From positions 1 to 56,938 of the forward strand of contig JAPKYO010000040.1 of the NCBI GenBank assembly GCA_026394265.1: a stretch of DNA of 56,938 bases, in the 5' to 3' direction. The notes beneath the pieces are model-generated. The model saw nothing but the letters and a program-made list of their open reading frames with translations, was not told the origin of the DNA and searched no databases. The DNA comes from Candidatus Bathyarchaeota archaeon (lineage in GTDB: Archaea > Thermoproteota > Bathyarchaeia > TCS64). The position numbers and the translations under genes are program-made. Positions 8,402 through 17,199 of the stretch are shown here, one piece after another (positions within the stretch are counted from its first letter, which is position 1; the number at the start of each line of letters is the position of its first letter).

Positions 8402-9132
8402 GGCTGGAGGTATTTCTTCATCCACCTGACGAGGTGGCGGAGCCTCTCCTCCCTGTGCTTGGGCTTGCCGCTCCGGCTGAGCTCGTGGTTCTCCCCCGGG
8501 ATGCGCACGAACTCCGTCTCCACCCCCCTCAGCTTGAGGGCGGTGAACCACTGCTCCCCCTGCTCAATGGGGCAGCGAAGGTCGTCCTCACTGTGGACGA
8601 TGAGGGTCGGCGTCTTCACCCCGTCCACGAAGTAGAGTGGGCTGCGTCTCATCTGTTCGAGCGTGTCCCCGCCCCAGTAGGTCTTCGCGCCGCTGATGCT
8701 CTCAGGCTGCATGTAGCCTATGTCGGATGTGCCGAACTTGCTCACCCAGTTGCAGATGCTCCGGAAGGTGACGGCTGCCTTGAATCGATCCGTCTGGGTG
8801 ACCATCCAGTTGGTCATGTAGCCGCCGTAGCTGCCGCCGCAGACGCCGAGGCGGTCGGGGTCTATCCACGGGAAGACCCGTAGGGCCTCGTCGACGCATG
8901 CCATGAGGTCCTCGTAGTCCCCCTCACCGTAGCGGCGCATCACCCCCTGCGTGAATGACTCCTCGTAACCCGCGCTACCCCTTGGGTTAGTGTAGATGAC
9001 CGCCATCCCCTCTCCGGCGAGGACGTGGAACTCGTGGAATATGCCGTCGCCGAAGAGGGCGCGTGGGCCGCCGTGTATCTCGAGCACGGCGGGGCACCTC
9101 TCCCCCCTCTTCAAAGTGGGGGGTTTTATCAC
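8398..9132 (-). CDS. S9 family peptidase, catalytic half (after an in-frame TGA)
   Basis: 244 residues of alpha/beta hydrolase. The catalytic Ser101 lies in GGSYGG, an Asp in SEDD (183-184), and His216 in GENHELS. The frame is continuous with the propeller gene upstream. Only one TGA (9133-9135) separates them, and the next codon is a GTG that could restart translation. In acylaminoacyl-peptidase-like enzymes the join reads roughly E-G-W-x-V-K-P-P. Here it reads V-E-A-stop-V-I-K-P-P, so the TGA stands where Trp (TGG) is expected. The half is otherwise intact, including the oxyanion region EIHGGP. It may be a recent nonsense mutation, a split enzyme, a recoded codon or a sequence error. Confidence 0.88.
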   Translation of the reverse strand: MIKPPTLKRGERCPAVLEIHGGPRALFGDGIFHEFHVLAGEGMAVIYTNPRGSAGYEESFTQGVMRRYGEGDYEDLMACVDEALRVFPWIDPDRLGVCGGSYGGYMTNWMVTQTDRFKAAVTFRSICNWVSKFGTSDIGYMQPESISGAKTYWGGDTLEQMRRSPLYFVDGVKTPTLIVHSEDDLRCPIEQGEQWFTALKLRGVETEFVRIPGENHELSRSGKPKHREERLRHLVRWMKKYLQP

Positions 9133-10353
9133 TCAGGCCTCGACGTGGCGCCCGATGCTGCTCTTGAAGCTGAATCTGAGTGGCTCGCCGATCTGGAGTC
9201 TCTTCAGGGTGTCGTCGTTGAAGCGCGTGACGCGCCTGTCCCCCCTCGCGTCCCTGATGTAGAGTTCGTCGGGGTGGGTGGCGTCCATGGCGACGTAGGC
9301 GATGGTGGAGCCCGCGATGCTGAAGTCGTCGACGCTGCGCCCCTCGACTATGGCCTCCGTGGCGCCGTCCGCGAGACGCATCCGGTAGAGGCTGCTCCGC
9401 GGGGTGTCCGACGTGTAGAAGAATATGCATTCACCGTCGTTGCCCCAGACGGGTGCCTGATCGGGGGACGCAACCCTAAGGTCGGAGCCGACGCCGAAGC
9501 CGAGGCTCCTCTCGAAGTCCGGTGCGGCTCTCCTCGGCGCCCCACCCTCAGCGGGCATGACCCAGAGGTGCTCATCGACGGCGAGTTCCTCGGGCTGATC
9601 GTTTCCTATGAAGGCGATCCTGCCCCCGTCTGGCGAGTATGATAGTGTTTGAACCGTGAATCTGCCGTCTGTCAGCCTCTTAGGGTCACCCCCAGCCGCG
9701 GGGACGGCATATACATTGGTGACCTCGCTCGTGTCAGCATCCGGCTCCATGTTGGTTACGAAGGCGACGGTCTTCCCGTCGGGGCTCCATGCCGCGGCGC
9801 CCGCGTCGAACTCGCCCCTCGTTAGCTGCTTTGGCTTCGCCCCGGGCTTGACGACGAAGAGGTGGCTGCGCCGCCCCTCGAAGGTCCCCTGTCCATTCCG
9901 TTTGTACTTGATCCGCTTCACGACCTTTACGTCGGTCTCGGGCTTCTTCTCCGTCCAGACCTTGGATGTGAAGAGTATGCGGCGGGAGTCGGGTGCCCAC
10001 GCGGGCGCGGCGATGCCGAGCTCCGTGTCCGCCACGAGCCTCGCCTCGCCGCCCGCCGCGTTGACGACGTATAATTGCGTCTTCTTTCCGGCTTGGCGCC
10101 CGTTCGAGAGGAAGAGCAGTCTCTTCCCATCCGGGGACCAACGCGGGTTGTTATCGCTTCCCTCCCCGAATGTGAACTGCCGGTGCTTCCCCGATGCCGC
10201 GTCCGCCACCAAGATGTGGCGATCGTAACCATCCTTTTCGATGTTGACGTCGGAGAGCACGAAGGCCACCCTCCCCCCGTCGGGGGAGAGCTGGGGGTCG
10301 GAGACGAACCTGAATTTCCTAAGATCCTCGATCTTCACGGGGCGCGCCGGCAT
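9133..10353 (-). CDS. S9 family peptidase, beta-propeller half (ends at an in-frame TGA)
   Basis: 406 residues from ATG 10353. The protein consists of repeated propeller blades with the PD40/WD40-like signature (LSPDGGRVAF, WSPDGKRLLF, WAPDSRRILF, WSPDGKTVAF, YSPDGGRIAF). It ends in the strand leading to the hydrolase domain (LRFSFKSSIGRHVEA). Such propellers gate access to the catalytic domain of dipeptidyl or acylaminoacyl peptidases. With the next frame it would make a 651-residue protein, normal for the family, were it not for the TGA at codon 407. No frameshift is involved. The gene is divergent from the M14 carboxypeptidase. Confidence 0.88.
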   Translation of the reverse strand: MPARPVKIEDLRKFRFVSDPQLSPDGGRVAFVLSDVNIEKDGYDRHILVADAASGKHRQFTFGEGSDNNPRWSPDGKRLLFLSNGRQAGKKTQLYVVNAAGGEARLVADTELGIAAPAWAPDSRRILFTSKVWTEKKPETDVKVVKRIKYKRNGQGTFEGRRSHLFVVKPGAKPKQLTRGEFDAGAAAWSPDGKTVAFVTNMEPDADTSEVTNVYAVPAAGGDPKRLTDGRFTVQTLSYSPDGGRIAFIGNDQPEELAVDEHLWVMPAEGGAPRRAAPDFERSLGFGVGSDLRVASPDQAPVWGNDGECIFFYTSDTPRSSLYRMRLADGATEAIVEGRSVDDFSIAGSTIAYVAMDATHPDELYIRDARGDRRVTRFNDDTLKRLQIGEPLRFSFKSSIGRHVEA

Positions 10354-10475
10354 CGTGTATCAGAGTGAATCCGCGCAACGACGCTTAACGCTTTTCCGGG
10401 GAGAGCCCGGGGCGAGAAATCAAGTAAAACAAGTTTTTTCCGGTAAACCAAACCTTTCCACCCCTTCGATGGATC

Positions 10476-10484
10476 GTTTTTAAT
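10476..10484 (+). promoter_or_regulatory. TATA box for a leaderless M14 carboxypeptidase mRNA
   Basis: GTTTTTAAT is centred at about 10480. Transcription would start about 26 nt downstream, close to ATG 10509. This makes the first in-frame ATG (10485) too far upstream and decides the start. Confidence 0.5.
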
Positions 10485-10508
10485 ATGAAAAAGGACGGTT
10501 TTCAAACT

Positions 10509-13040
10509 ATGTCGCATAATGTCCCCTCCCCTGAGGGGTTTTTCGGCCACGTAATGGGTGAGGATCGGAAGCTCGTCCGCTGGGAGCGGATCGTCGAATA
10601 CTTCAACGCACTCGGCGAGTCGCCGTGCGTAAGAGTCACGGAGCTCGGCAAGTCAACGGAGGGCAACCCCTTCATCTTCGCCGTCATCACGGCGCCCGAG
10701 AACATGAAGAGGCTCGACGCGATCAGGGAGGCGAGTTGGCGGGTCGCCCATCCACGGGGCGTCTCCTCGAAGGAGATCGAGGAGATCATCGCCGAGGGCA
10801 AGGCCGTCGTCGCGATGACGATGAGCATACACGCCACCGAGGTCGGCGGCACACAGATGTCACCCGAGCTAGCATACGAGATCGCCACGAGCCCGGAGTA
10901 CGAGGAGATACGAAGAAACGTCGTCCTCCTGCTTTTCCCCTGCTTCAACCCAGACGGCCAGATCATGGTCACGGACTGGTACAACAAGTACATCGGCACC
11001 GAGTGGGAGGGGACGAGCCCGCCGTGGCTCTACCACAAGTACACGGGCCACGACAACAACCGCGACGCCATAAACCTCAGCATGGTGGAGAGCCAGATGG
11101 TCGCCCACGTGATGTACGGTGAGTGGTATCCACAGGCGTACATCGACTATCACCACATGGGCAGTTACGGGGCGCGCTTCTACGTACCCCCATTCAGCAA
11201 CCCCGTCGACGACCAGGTCGACCCCCTCATCTGGACCGAGCAGGAGTTCTACGGCGGCTTGATGCACGTGATGCTCGAGGCAGGGGGGAAGACGGGGGTC
11301 GAGTCCGCCGCCACGTACCCTGGGGAGTTCATGCCCACGTTCAACTATGTGCCCTGCTGGCACAACATCTGCGGGATGCTCACCGAGTCCGCCAGCGCCG
11401 GCCTAGCGACACCCATCTGGGTCCACTACCACCAGCTAAAGCCGAGCAGCCGGGGCCGCCCCGAGTACCGGGCGCAGATGGGCTTCCCCCACCCATGGCC
11501 AGGGGGCTGGTGGAGGCTACGCGACGTCGTCGAGCAGCAGAAGATAAGCGCCATAGCGACGCTCACCGCGGCGTCCCGGTTCAGGGAGACGCTTCTCAGG
11601 AACATGTACCTGAAGGCGACCCACTCCCTCGAGAAGGGCGCGAAGGAGGCGCCGTATGCCTTCGTCGTGAAGCCCGAGCAGCACGACGAGCTAACCGCCT
11701 ACAAGCTGCTGAAGACCCTGATGGACATGGGGGTCGAGGTGCAGCGGAGCCAGAGGGAGTTCACCGCCGACGGCGTCACATATCCCCGTGGTACCCACGT
11801 CGTATTCGCATCCCAGCCCTGCAGGCCCTACCTCATCTCACTTCTCAAGAGGACGTTCTACCACGTCGGTCCGTGGAGCAGGAAGCCCGACGGGACACCA
11901 CTGACGCCATACGACCTGGCCACATACACCATACCCGAGTTCATGGGTGTCCGGCTTCAGGAGGTTGAGAAGCCCTTCGAGGGCTCCTTCGAGGCGGTGC
12001 CGAGCCTCCGGTTCCCGCGGGGTGGCGTCGCCGAACAGGCCCCCAACGGCTGGCTCCTCGACGTCTCCATAAACAACGGCTACGCTGCCGTTAACAGGCT
12101 CCTGAAGAGGGGAATCGAGGTAAGGCGGCTCACTTCACCTGTGGTTGTTGGTGGGGTAACGTACGCCCCCGGCTCATGGCACATCATCGGCGAGGACGCA
12201 CGCGATGAGCTGGAGAAGATGGCGCGGCGCTACCACCTCGTCTTCGAGGCCGCGCCCCAGAGTGCGCCAGCCGAGAGGCCGACGAAGCCCCTCCGCATAG
12301 GCATCTACCAGCGCTACTACGGCGGAAACACCGACGAGGGGTGGACGCGCTGGCTCCTCGAACAATACCGGTTCCCCTACAAGTCCGTCGTGGACAAGGA
12401 CGTGAAGCGGGGCAAGCTCATCGACAGGTTCGACGTGATCATCCTCCCCGCCGACGCCAAGTGCATGATCACCGGCGAGGGCATCGAGGAGTACTACGAG
12501 AAGAGGTGGCAGGGTGTCATGACTCTGCCCAAGTACCCGCCCGAGTACAGGAGCGGCATCGGCAAGGAGGGCGTCGAGAAGCTCAAGGAGTTCGCCGAGG
12601 CCGGCGGCACGATCCTGTGCCTCGGCGAGTCGAGCGACTTCGCCATAGAGGAGCTGAAGGTGCCCGTGAAGAACGTCCTCGCCGACGTCAAGCCGACGGA
12701 CTTCGTCTGCCCCGGCTCGACGCTGCACGTCGACGTCAACGCCTCGAACCCCCTCGCGTGGGGCGTGCAGGATGACCTACTCGTCATCTTCAGGAGCCAC
12801 GGCGCCTTCGAGGTCAAGCCCAGCGGCCACAACGACGACTGCGGCGTCGTGCTCAGCTACCCTGATGGCAGGATAATGGAGAGCGGCTGGCTGCAGGGTG
12901 AGGAGAGGTTGGCGCGGAAGGCGGCGATGGTTGAGGCGAAGATGGGTAAGGGGCGCGTGGTGCTCTACGGCTTCGCGCCGCAGTACAGGGCGCAGAGCGA
13001 CGCGGCCTTCAAGCTGTTTTTCAACCCACTCGTCGGCTGA
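10509..13040 (+). CDS. M14 family zinc carboxypeptidase, large form
   Basis: 843 residues from ATG 10509, which fits a leaderless transcript. The N-terminal half is an M14 metallocarboxypeptidase domain. The zinc ligands are His108 and Glu111 in SIHATE, with His215/216 in DYHHMGSYG. The Asn-Arg substrate-binding pair is in HDNNRD (181-186) and the usual CFNPDG stretch is at 145-150. The second half (about 420-840) contains family-associated regions, including a glutamine-amidotransferase-like fold (DVIILPADAKC, EFAEAGGTILCLGE). No signal peptide is obvious, so it is probably cytoplasmic. Its role would be trimming peptides. It ends with TGA, showing that TGA is a normal stop here. Confidence 0.9.
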   Translation: MSHNVPSPEGFFGHVMGEDRKLVRWERIVEYFNALGESPCVRVTELGKSTEGNPFIFAVITAPENMKRLDAIREASWRVAHPRGVSSKEIEEIIAEGKAVVAMTMSIHATEVGGTQMSPELAYEIATSPEYEEIRRNVVLLLFPCFNPDGQIMVTDWYNKYIGTEWEGTSPPWLYHKYTGHDNNRDAINLSMVESQMVAHVMYGEWYPQAYIDYHHMGSYGARFYVPPFSNPVDDQVDPLIWTEQEFYGGLMHVMLEAGGKTGVESAATYPGEFMPTFNYVPCWHNICGMLTESASAGLATPIWVHYHQLKPSSRGRPEYRAQMGFPHPWPGGWWRLRDVVEQQKISAIATLTAASRFRETLLRNMYLKATHSLEKGAKEAPYAFVVKPEQHDELTAYKLLKTLMDMGVEVQRSQREFTADGVTYPRGTHVVFASQPCRPYLISLLKRTFYHVGPWSRKPDGTPLTPYDLATYTIPEFMGVRLQEVEKPFEGSFEAVPSLRFPRGGVAEQAPNGWLLDVSINNGYAAVNRLLKRGIEVRRLTSPVVVGGVTYAPGSWHIIGEDARDELEKMARRYHLVFEAAPQSAPAERPTKPLRIGIYQRYYGGNTDEGWTRWLLEQYRFPYKSVVDKDVKRGKLIDRFDVIILPADAKCMITGEGIEEYYEKRWQGVMTLPKYPPEYRSGIGKEGVEKLKEFAEAGGTILCLGESSDFAIEELKVPVKNVLADVKPTDFVCPGSTLHVDVNASNPLAWGVQDDLLVIFRSHGAFEVKPSGHNDDCGVVLSYPDGRIMESGWLQGEERLARKAAMVEAKMGKGRVVLYGFAPQYRAQSDAAFKLFFNPLVG

Positions 13041-13144
13041 CCCATATATACCATTCATACATTTTCAGCCTCAATCATTACGAAACCTTACGGCGAAGAC
13101 GTTTTATATGAAGACCCTCTCTGCTTCAAGGATCAGTGGTATAT

Positions 13145-14314
13145 ATGGATGTAAGCAAATTCGCGAAGAAAGAACTCCTCGCCATGGGAGGAGGCTCCTC
13201 AACCCGAGCAGCGGTCGTACCCGACCCCAAGCTGATCAACCTTGGCGCCGGCGACCCCGACTTCAACCAACCCAACATCATCAACAAGGCCGTCTATCAG
13301 GCGATGAAGGAGGGGCACACCCACTACGAGTTCACGGGCGTCCCCGAGTTCAAGAACGCGATTGCCGCGTACTACGCCAAGTACGGCGTGAAGATCAACC
13401 CCAACACCCAGCTCTGCATCGACTCCGGTGGTAGTCAGGCGATCTTCCGCGCATTCGGCGCCATCCTAAACCCCGGCGACGAGATCATACTCCTCGACCC
13501 CGCCTACCAGGGCTACTTCCAGCCAGCCGCCTACTTCGGCGCAAAGATGGTACGCGTCGCGATGAAGAAGGACAAGAAGGGCATCTGGAGGCCCGACGTC
13601 CCCGCAATCGCCAAGGCATGCACGCCCAAGACGAAGGCCATCATGATCTGCAGCCCCGACAACCCCACGGGCGCAGTCTACACCGAGAAGGAGCTCAAGG
13701 CCCTCGGCGACGTCTGCGTCCAGAAGGACATCATCTGCATCAGCGACGAGATCTACACCGAGTTCATCTGGGGCCGCAAGAAGTTCATCCCGACGATGAG
13801 CATCAAGGGCATGGAGGACAGGACAATGGCCCTCATGAGCTTCAGCAAGACCTTCGCGTGGACCGGCTGCCGCGCAGGCTACACAATCGCCAGCCCAGAG
13901 CTGAGCACGCTGCTGAACAACGTCCCGATCGGCATCATCGGTATGCCGGTGCCCTTCCAGTACGCTGGCGCGGTCGCCCTCGAGAAGGGCTGGGGCTTCG
14001 TCAAGAAGATGAGGAAGGAGTACAAGAAGAGGATCGACTTCAGCGTCAAGAGGCTGAACGAGATCAAGGGCATAACATGCGCCTACCCCGAGGGTACCTT
14101 CTACGTCTTCCCCGACATCAGCGGAGTCGGCATGCCCAGCGCCAAATTCGGCCAGGAGCTACTCCTACAGGAGAAGGTCCGCGGCGCACCCGGCACAGCC
14201 TACGGTCAGGCCGCCGAGGGCCACATCAGGTTCGCCCTCGTCGACAAGATGGAGCGCCTAGAGGACGCCTGGAACAGGGTCGAGCGCTTCGCCAAGAAGA
14301 ACGGGAAGAAGTAA
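13145..14314 (+). CDS. Class I/II PLP aminotransferase
   Basis: 389 residues from ATG 13145; a GTG three codons upstream (13136) is the alternative. A strong TATA (GTTTTATATG, 13101-13110) places the transcript start near 13132. It is a fold-type I PLP enzyme: PLP-binding Lys235 in SFSKTFAWTG, the Asn of SPDNPTG, the Asp/Tyr of SDEIYTEF, and the C-terminal carboxylate-binding Arg near GHIRFAL. It is close to archaeal aspartate/aromatic aminotransferases. The substrate cannot be fixed from sequence. Together with nearby peptidases it would deaminate released amino acids. Confidence 0.9.
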   Translation: MDVSKFAKKELLAMGGGSSTRAAVVPDPKLINLGAGDPDFNQPNIINKAVYQAMKEGHTHYEFTGVPEFKNAIAAYYAKYGVKINPNTQLCIDSGGSQAIFRAFGAILNPGDEIILLDPAYQGYFQPAAYFGAKMVRVAMKKDKKGIWRPDVPAIAKACTPKTKAIMICSPDNPTGAVYTEKELKALGDVCVQKDIICISDEIYTEFIWGRKKFIPTMSIKGMEDRTMALMSFSKTFAWTGCRAGYTIASPELSTLLNNVPIGIIGMPVPFQYAGAVALEKGWGFVKKMRKEYKKRIDFSVKRLNEIKGITCAYPEGTFYVFPDISGVGMPSAKFGQELLLQEKVRGAPGTAYGQAAEGHIRFALVDKMERLEDAWNRVERFAKKNGKK

Positions 14315-14320
14315 ACTTCC

Positions 14321-14332
14321 CAACCCCTTTTT
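14321..14332 (+). terminator. Possible T-tract terminator after the aminotransferase
   Basis: CAACCCC followed by five T lies 10 nt after the stop codon. Archaeal termination often uses such T-runs without a hairpin. The assignment rests on position only. Confidence 0.3.
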
Positions 14333-14373
14333 AATCAACCAAGCTTTTATCTTCAGTTTTTAATTGGTAGTCG

Positions 14374-14622
14374 ATGGACCCTAATCCGCCGAGACCCGCA
14401 TTTCAGTTGGTCGCGCTTCTGCTCATTTCCCTAGAGGTATTGGCATTAGCGATTGGGAACTACCTTCTACTATTCGGCGTCTTGATTTTGATCGTAATTG
14501 TGGCCTTCTACTGGTTCAGGTATACTAGGTCGCACTCGCTCAAGGCAAAATACCGCCCCGAAAACGCGACCCCGAAGGAGGACTGGGGAGGAAAAACGGA
14601 TAAAGATAACAAGCCTCTCTGA
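14374..14622 (+). CDS. Small two-helix membrane protein, function unknown
   Basis: 82 residues from ATG 14374. Residues about 10-28 and 31-47 are strongly hydrophobic and form two membrane helices with almost no loop. A charged tail of 35 residues (TRSHSLKAKY then ENATPKEDWGGK) follows. A TATA box (GCTTTTATC, 14343-14351) lies 26-28 nt before the ATG, so the mRNA is leaderless. I do not recognise the family. It is flanked by the aminotransferase and the convergent ABC permease. Base composition is lower in GC than its neighbours. Confidence 0.65.
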   Translation: MDPNPPRPAFQLVALLLISLEVLALAIGNYLLLFGVLILIVIVAFYWFRYTRSHSLKAKYRPENATPKEDWGGKTDKDNKPL

Positions 14623-14699
14623 GGCACAGTCACGATTTTTACCAAATCTGCACGCGTAGAATGTGGGATGGCTGATTCGCGCCACGTGGTCTTATATTC

Positions 14700-16334
14700 T
14701 TAGACGGGGGCCGACTCGTAGGCCTTTTGGACTTCCGATACCGCAAACCTGTATATGAGGGCCGATAGGGCAACGCCGATCACGGCTACGATGATCGTGT
14801 TCACTATCCACGTCCACCCTCCGAGGTTCAGCATGCCCGTCAGTTGTGGTGCGCCGAACGTCACTCCTATGACTGCGGCGAGGGCGCCCATGCCTACGAG
14901 CATCCCCGTGGGCGAGATGAAGCGTGCCCTGGGTACCTCGGTGTAGTCAGCGAAGTGGGCGCCTATGGCGAGCCCGACGACCGCCGACTCCACGATGGTT
15001 ACGAGGCCGAAGACCGTGATTAATAGGGTGATCTGCGGGGATACGCCGAGTACGAGAACGACTGCGGCGACAATCACGGCGAGACCCGGGACCGAGGGCG
15101 TCAAGGCGGTGGCAATCTTCGCCTTCGCAATCTCGCGGGCCGAGACCGGCGCGGAGAGCAGGTTGATGAAGCCGCTCCCCTCGCCCCCTATCCCGACGGC
15201 CGAGACGTAGAAACTCAGCAGCAGAAGTCCGAAGCCGGGGAGGGCGAAGAAGAGCATCTTCGTGCTCAGGGAGGACTCTGGGGCGAAGGCCTCACCGTAG
15301 GCGCCGTTGATCACGTTGATGATTACCATTATGAAGGGAAACGCGAGGAAGCTCACCATCTCCCTGCGCCGGAGGAGCCCCCTGAGGTCCTTCCTCACCA
15401 TGGCGGACTCCGCCTGCGTGAGGCCTAGGATCCTCGCGTCGGGGGCCTTCATCTTGCCCGGTGTTGAATTGAATGATATTGTCACCGGCTCGGGTGACCA
15501 GTTCGCCGCCCTCGCCCGTGCGCCGGCGTAGAAAAATGCCCCCGTCAACGCCACACTCAGGGCGAGGTAGATGATCGCCCCCGCCGCGTCGACCTGCAGG
15601 AGCGCGAGTATGGCGAGGCTCGGCCAGATGAGGGGGAAGAACCACGCGGCGCCTGCGACGGACGTGAACCACGCCGTCACCTTGACTATGACGTTGAAGT
15701 TGTAGACGCTCGAGAAGAGGGCGATGATGAGGATGGAGAGTACGAGGCGCCCTATCATCGCTGTCCTACCGCTCCTCCTGCTTATGCTCGACGACGCCCT
15801 GTTGAACGCCACCCTGATCAGCTCCATGCTGAAGCCGCCGATGAATGCTCCGAGGACGCTCAGCGCCATGGTGAGGAGCCACGCCCAGAGGGTACCCGCG
15901 AGGACGGAGAGGCCAAGCGTTACGCCGATGAGTATGGCGAGTATGGGGAAGCTGAAGTAGAGGGTGCAGAGCGTCGAGCCGAGCACGTAGTCAGCGGCCG
16001 ATATTGGGAGCCAGTTTATCGCGTCGACGGAGACGTTGAAGACCGACTGGTTGAACTCGAAGAGCAGCCCGTAGATGAGGCAGAAGAACGTCGTCATCGA
16101 TGGCAACACGACGAGGAACTGGGAGAGGTAGATACCGAGGGTGGCGGAGTCGATGCCTATCTCGTTGACGAGGAAGAATGCAGCGAGGGCCGAGCCTATG
16201 AGGAATACCACACCGAGGATGGCGCTGGTCGAGCCGCTGCTCATCTTCGTCGAGTCCCTGTCCTTCGCCCTCGATGAGGCGAGGGTGAGGATCCGCGCAA
16301 TCTTAATCGCGACACCGAGGTTCAACGAAGCCAC
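14700..16334 (-). CDS. ABC-2 type transporter permease
   Basis: 544 residues from GTG 16334, starting two bases after the ATPase stop codon, so the genes are translationally coupled. The protein has about twelve hydrophobic segments in two blocks (about 45-245 and 330-535). They are separated by a soluble stretch holding MVRKDLRGLLRRREM, the amphipathic coupling segment typical of ABC-2 exporter permeases. With the ATPase it would form an exporter. The cargo (lipid, drug or peptide) is unknown. No third component is seen. Confidence 0.85.
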   Translation of the reverse strand: MASLNLGVAIKIARILTLASSRAKDRDSTKMSSGSTSAILGVVFLIGSALAAFFLVNEIGIDSATLGIYLSQFLVVLPSMTTFFCLIYGLLFEFNQSVFNVSVDAINWLPISAADYVLGSTLCTLYFSFPILAILIGVTLGLSVLAGTLWAWLLTMALSVLGAFIGGFSMELIRVAFNRASSSISRRSGRTAMIGRLVLSILIIALFSSVYNFNVIVKVTAWFTSVAGAAWFFPLIWPSLAILALLQVDAAGAIIYLALSVALTGAFFYAGARARAANWSPEPVTISFNSTPGKMKAPDARILGLTQAESAMVRKDLRGLLRRREMVSFLAFPFIMVIINVINGAYGEAFAPESSLSTKMLFFALPGFGLLLLSFYVSAVGIGGEGSGFINLLSAPVSAREIAKAKIATALTPSVPGLAVIVAAVVLVLGVSPQITLLITVFGLVTIVESAVVGLAIGAHFADYTEVPRARFISPTGMLVGMGALAAVIGVTFGAPQLTGMLNLGGWTWIVNTIIVAVIGVALSALIYRFAVSEVQKAYESAPV

Positions 16335-16336
16335 CC

Positions 16337-17104
16337 CTACGAAGCCAGCGCATCAACGATTGGCTTGACGTCGCTGCTCCCCGTGAGCTTGAGGAAGACC
16401 TCCTCCAGGCTTGAGCCCTGCAGGCCGCTCATGCTGCGTAGCTCGGAGGCCGTGCCCTCCGCGAGCTTCTTCCCGTTGTAGAGGATGCCGATCCTGTCGC
16501 AGACGGCGTCGGCGATCTCCATGACGTGTGTGCTGAAGATTGTGGTTACTCCCTCGTGTGCGAGCTTGTGGATGAGGTCCTTCATGATCCTGGCGGACTT
16601 GGGGTCGAGGCCGCCGAGCGGCTCGTCGAGGATGAGGAGGCGTGGCTTGCCGAGGAGGGCGGCGATTATGGCGACCTTCTGCTTCATGCCGTGGCTGTAG
16701 CCGCCGATCATCTCGTTCTCGTGGCCTGCTAGCTCGAATGCCTCGAGGAACTCCCTGATGCGTGGCTCCTGCTGCTTGGTGTCGAAGCCGTGTATGGTGC
16801 AGATGAAGTCGATGTACTCGTAGGCGGTGAGGAACTCGTAGAGGCGGGGCGTCTCGGGGACGTAGCCTATCATCTTCTTGACGGCGAGTGGGTCGGTTTG
16901 TGGGTCGACGCCGTAGACGCTCACCTTGCCCGAGGTGGGCTTGATGAGCCCCATGATCATCTTCATGGTCGTCGACTTGCCTGAGCCGTTCGGGCCGAGG
17001 AGGCCGTAGACGGTGCCTGATGGGATTTCTAGGTCAAGGGCGTTGACCGCCTGCTTGTCGCCGAAGCTCTTGGAGACTCCGCTAAGGATTATAGCCTCGC
17101 TCAT
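16337..17104 (-). CDS. ABC transporter ATP-binding protein
   Basis: 255 residues from ATG 17104. Walker A is GPNGSGKST (37-45) and Walker B is LLILDEP (156-162), with the D-loop GGLDP and the switch His in STHVMEIAD. The signature motif reads YSHGMKQK (136-143) instead of LSGGQ. The Q-loop position reads YVPE, common in ABC-2 exporter ATPases. It is the first gene of a two-gene operon with the permease. A set of 10-bp-phased repeats sits at its promoter (17147-17186), so transcription is probably controlled by a dedicated repressor. Confidence 0.93.
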   Translation of the reverse strand: MSEAIILSGVSKSFGDKQAVNALDLEIPSGTVYGLLGPNGSGKSTTMKMIMGLIKPTSGKVSVYGVDPQTDPLAVKKMIGYVPETPRLYEFLTAYEYIDFICTIHGFDTKQQEPRIREFLEAFELAGHENEMIGGYSHGMKQKVAIIAALLGKPRLLILDEPLGGLDPKSARIMKDLIHKLAHEGVTTIFSTHVMEIADAVCDRIGILYNGKKLAEGTASELRSMSGLQGSSLEEVFLKLTGSSDVKPIVDALAS

Positions 17105-17146
17105 GCTGATCCTCGACTAGAAGGCACAAACGCCGTACACTTAACC

Positions 17147-17186
17147 TTATCTACACTTATCTATTGATATCTATTTTCGTCTATTG
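17147..17186 (-). promoter_or_regulatory. Four tandem 10-bp repeats at the ABC operon promoter
   Basis: On the plus strand the blocks TTATCTACAC, TTATCTATTG, ATATCTATTT and TCGTCTATTG follow one another without gaps, each 10 bp long with a TCTA core. The core therefore recurs on one face of the helix. The block ends about 43 bp upstream of the ABC ATPase start. The TATA-like GGTTAAGTG (minus strand, about 17138-17146) adjoins it. This looks like a cooperative operator. Confidence 0.6.
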
Positions 17187-17199
17187 AGAATATAGGGGC

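Noticed and set aside
8398..13040. General reassignment of TGA to Trp
   Set aside because: The M14, vapB and vapC genes end with TGA in normal places, so the S9 TGA is an isolated event.
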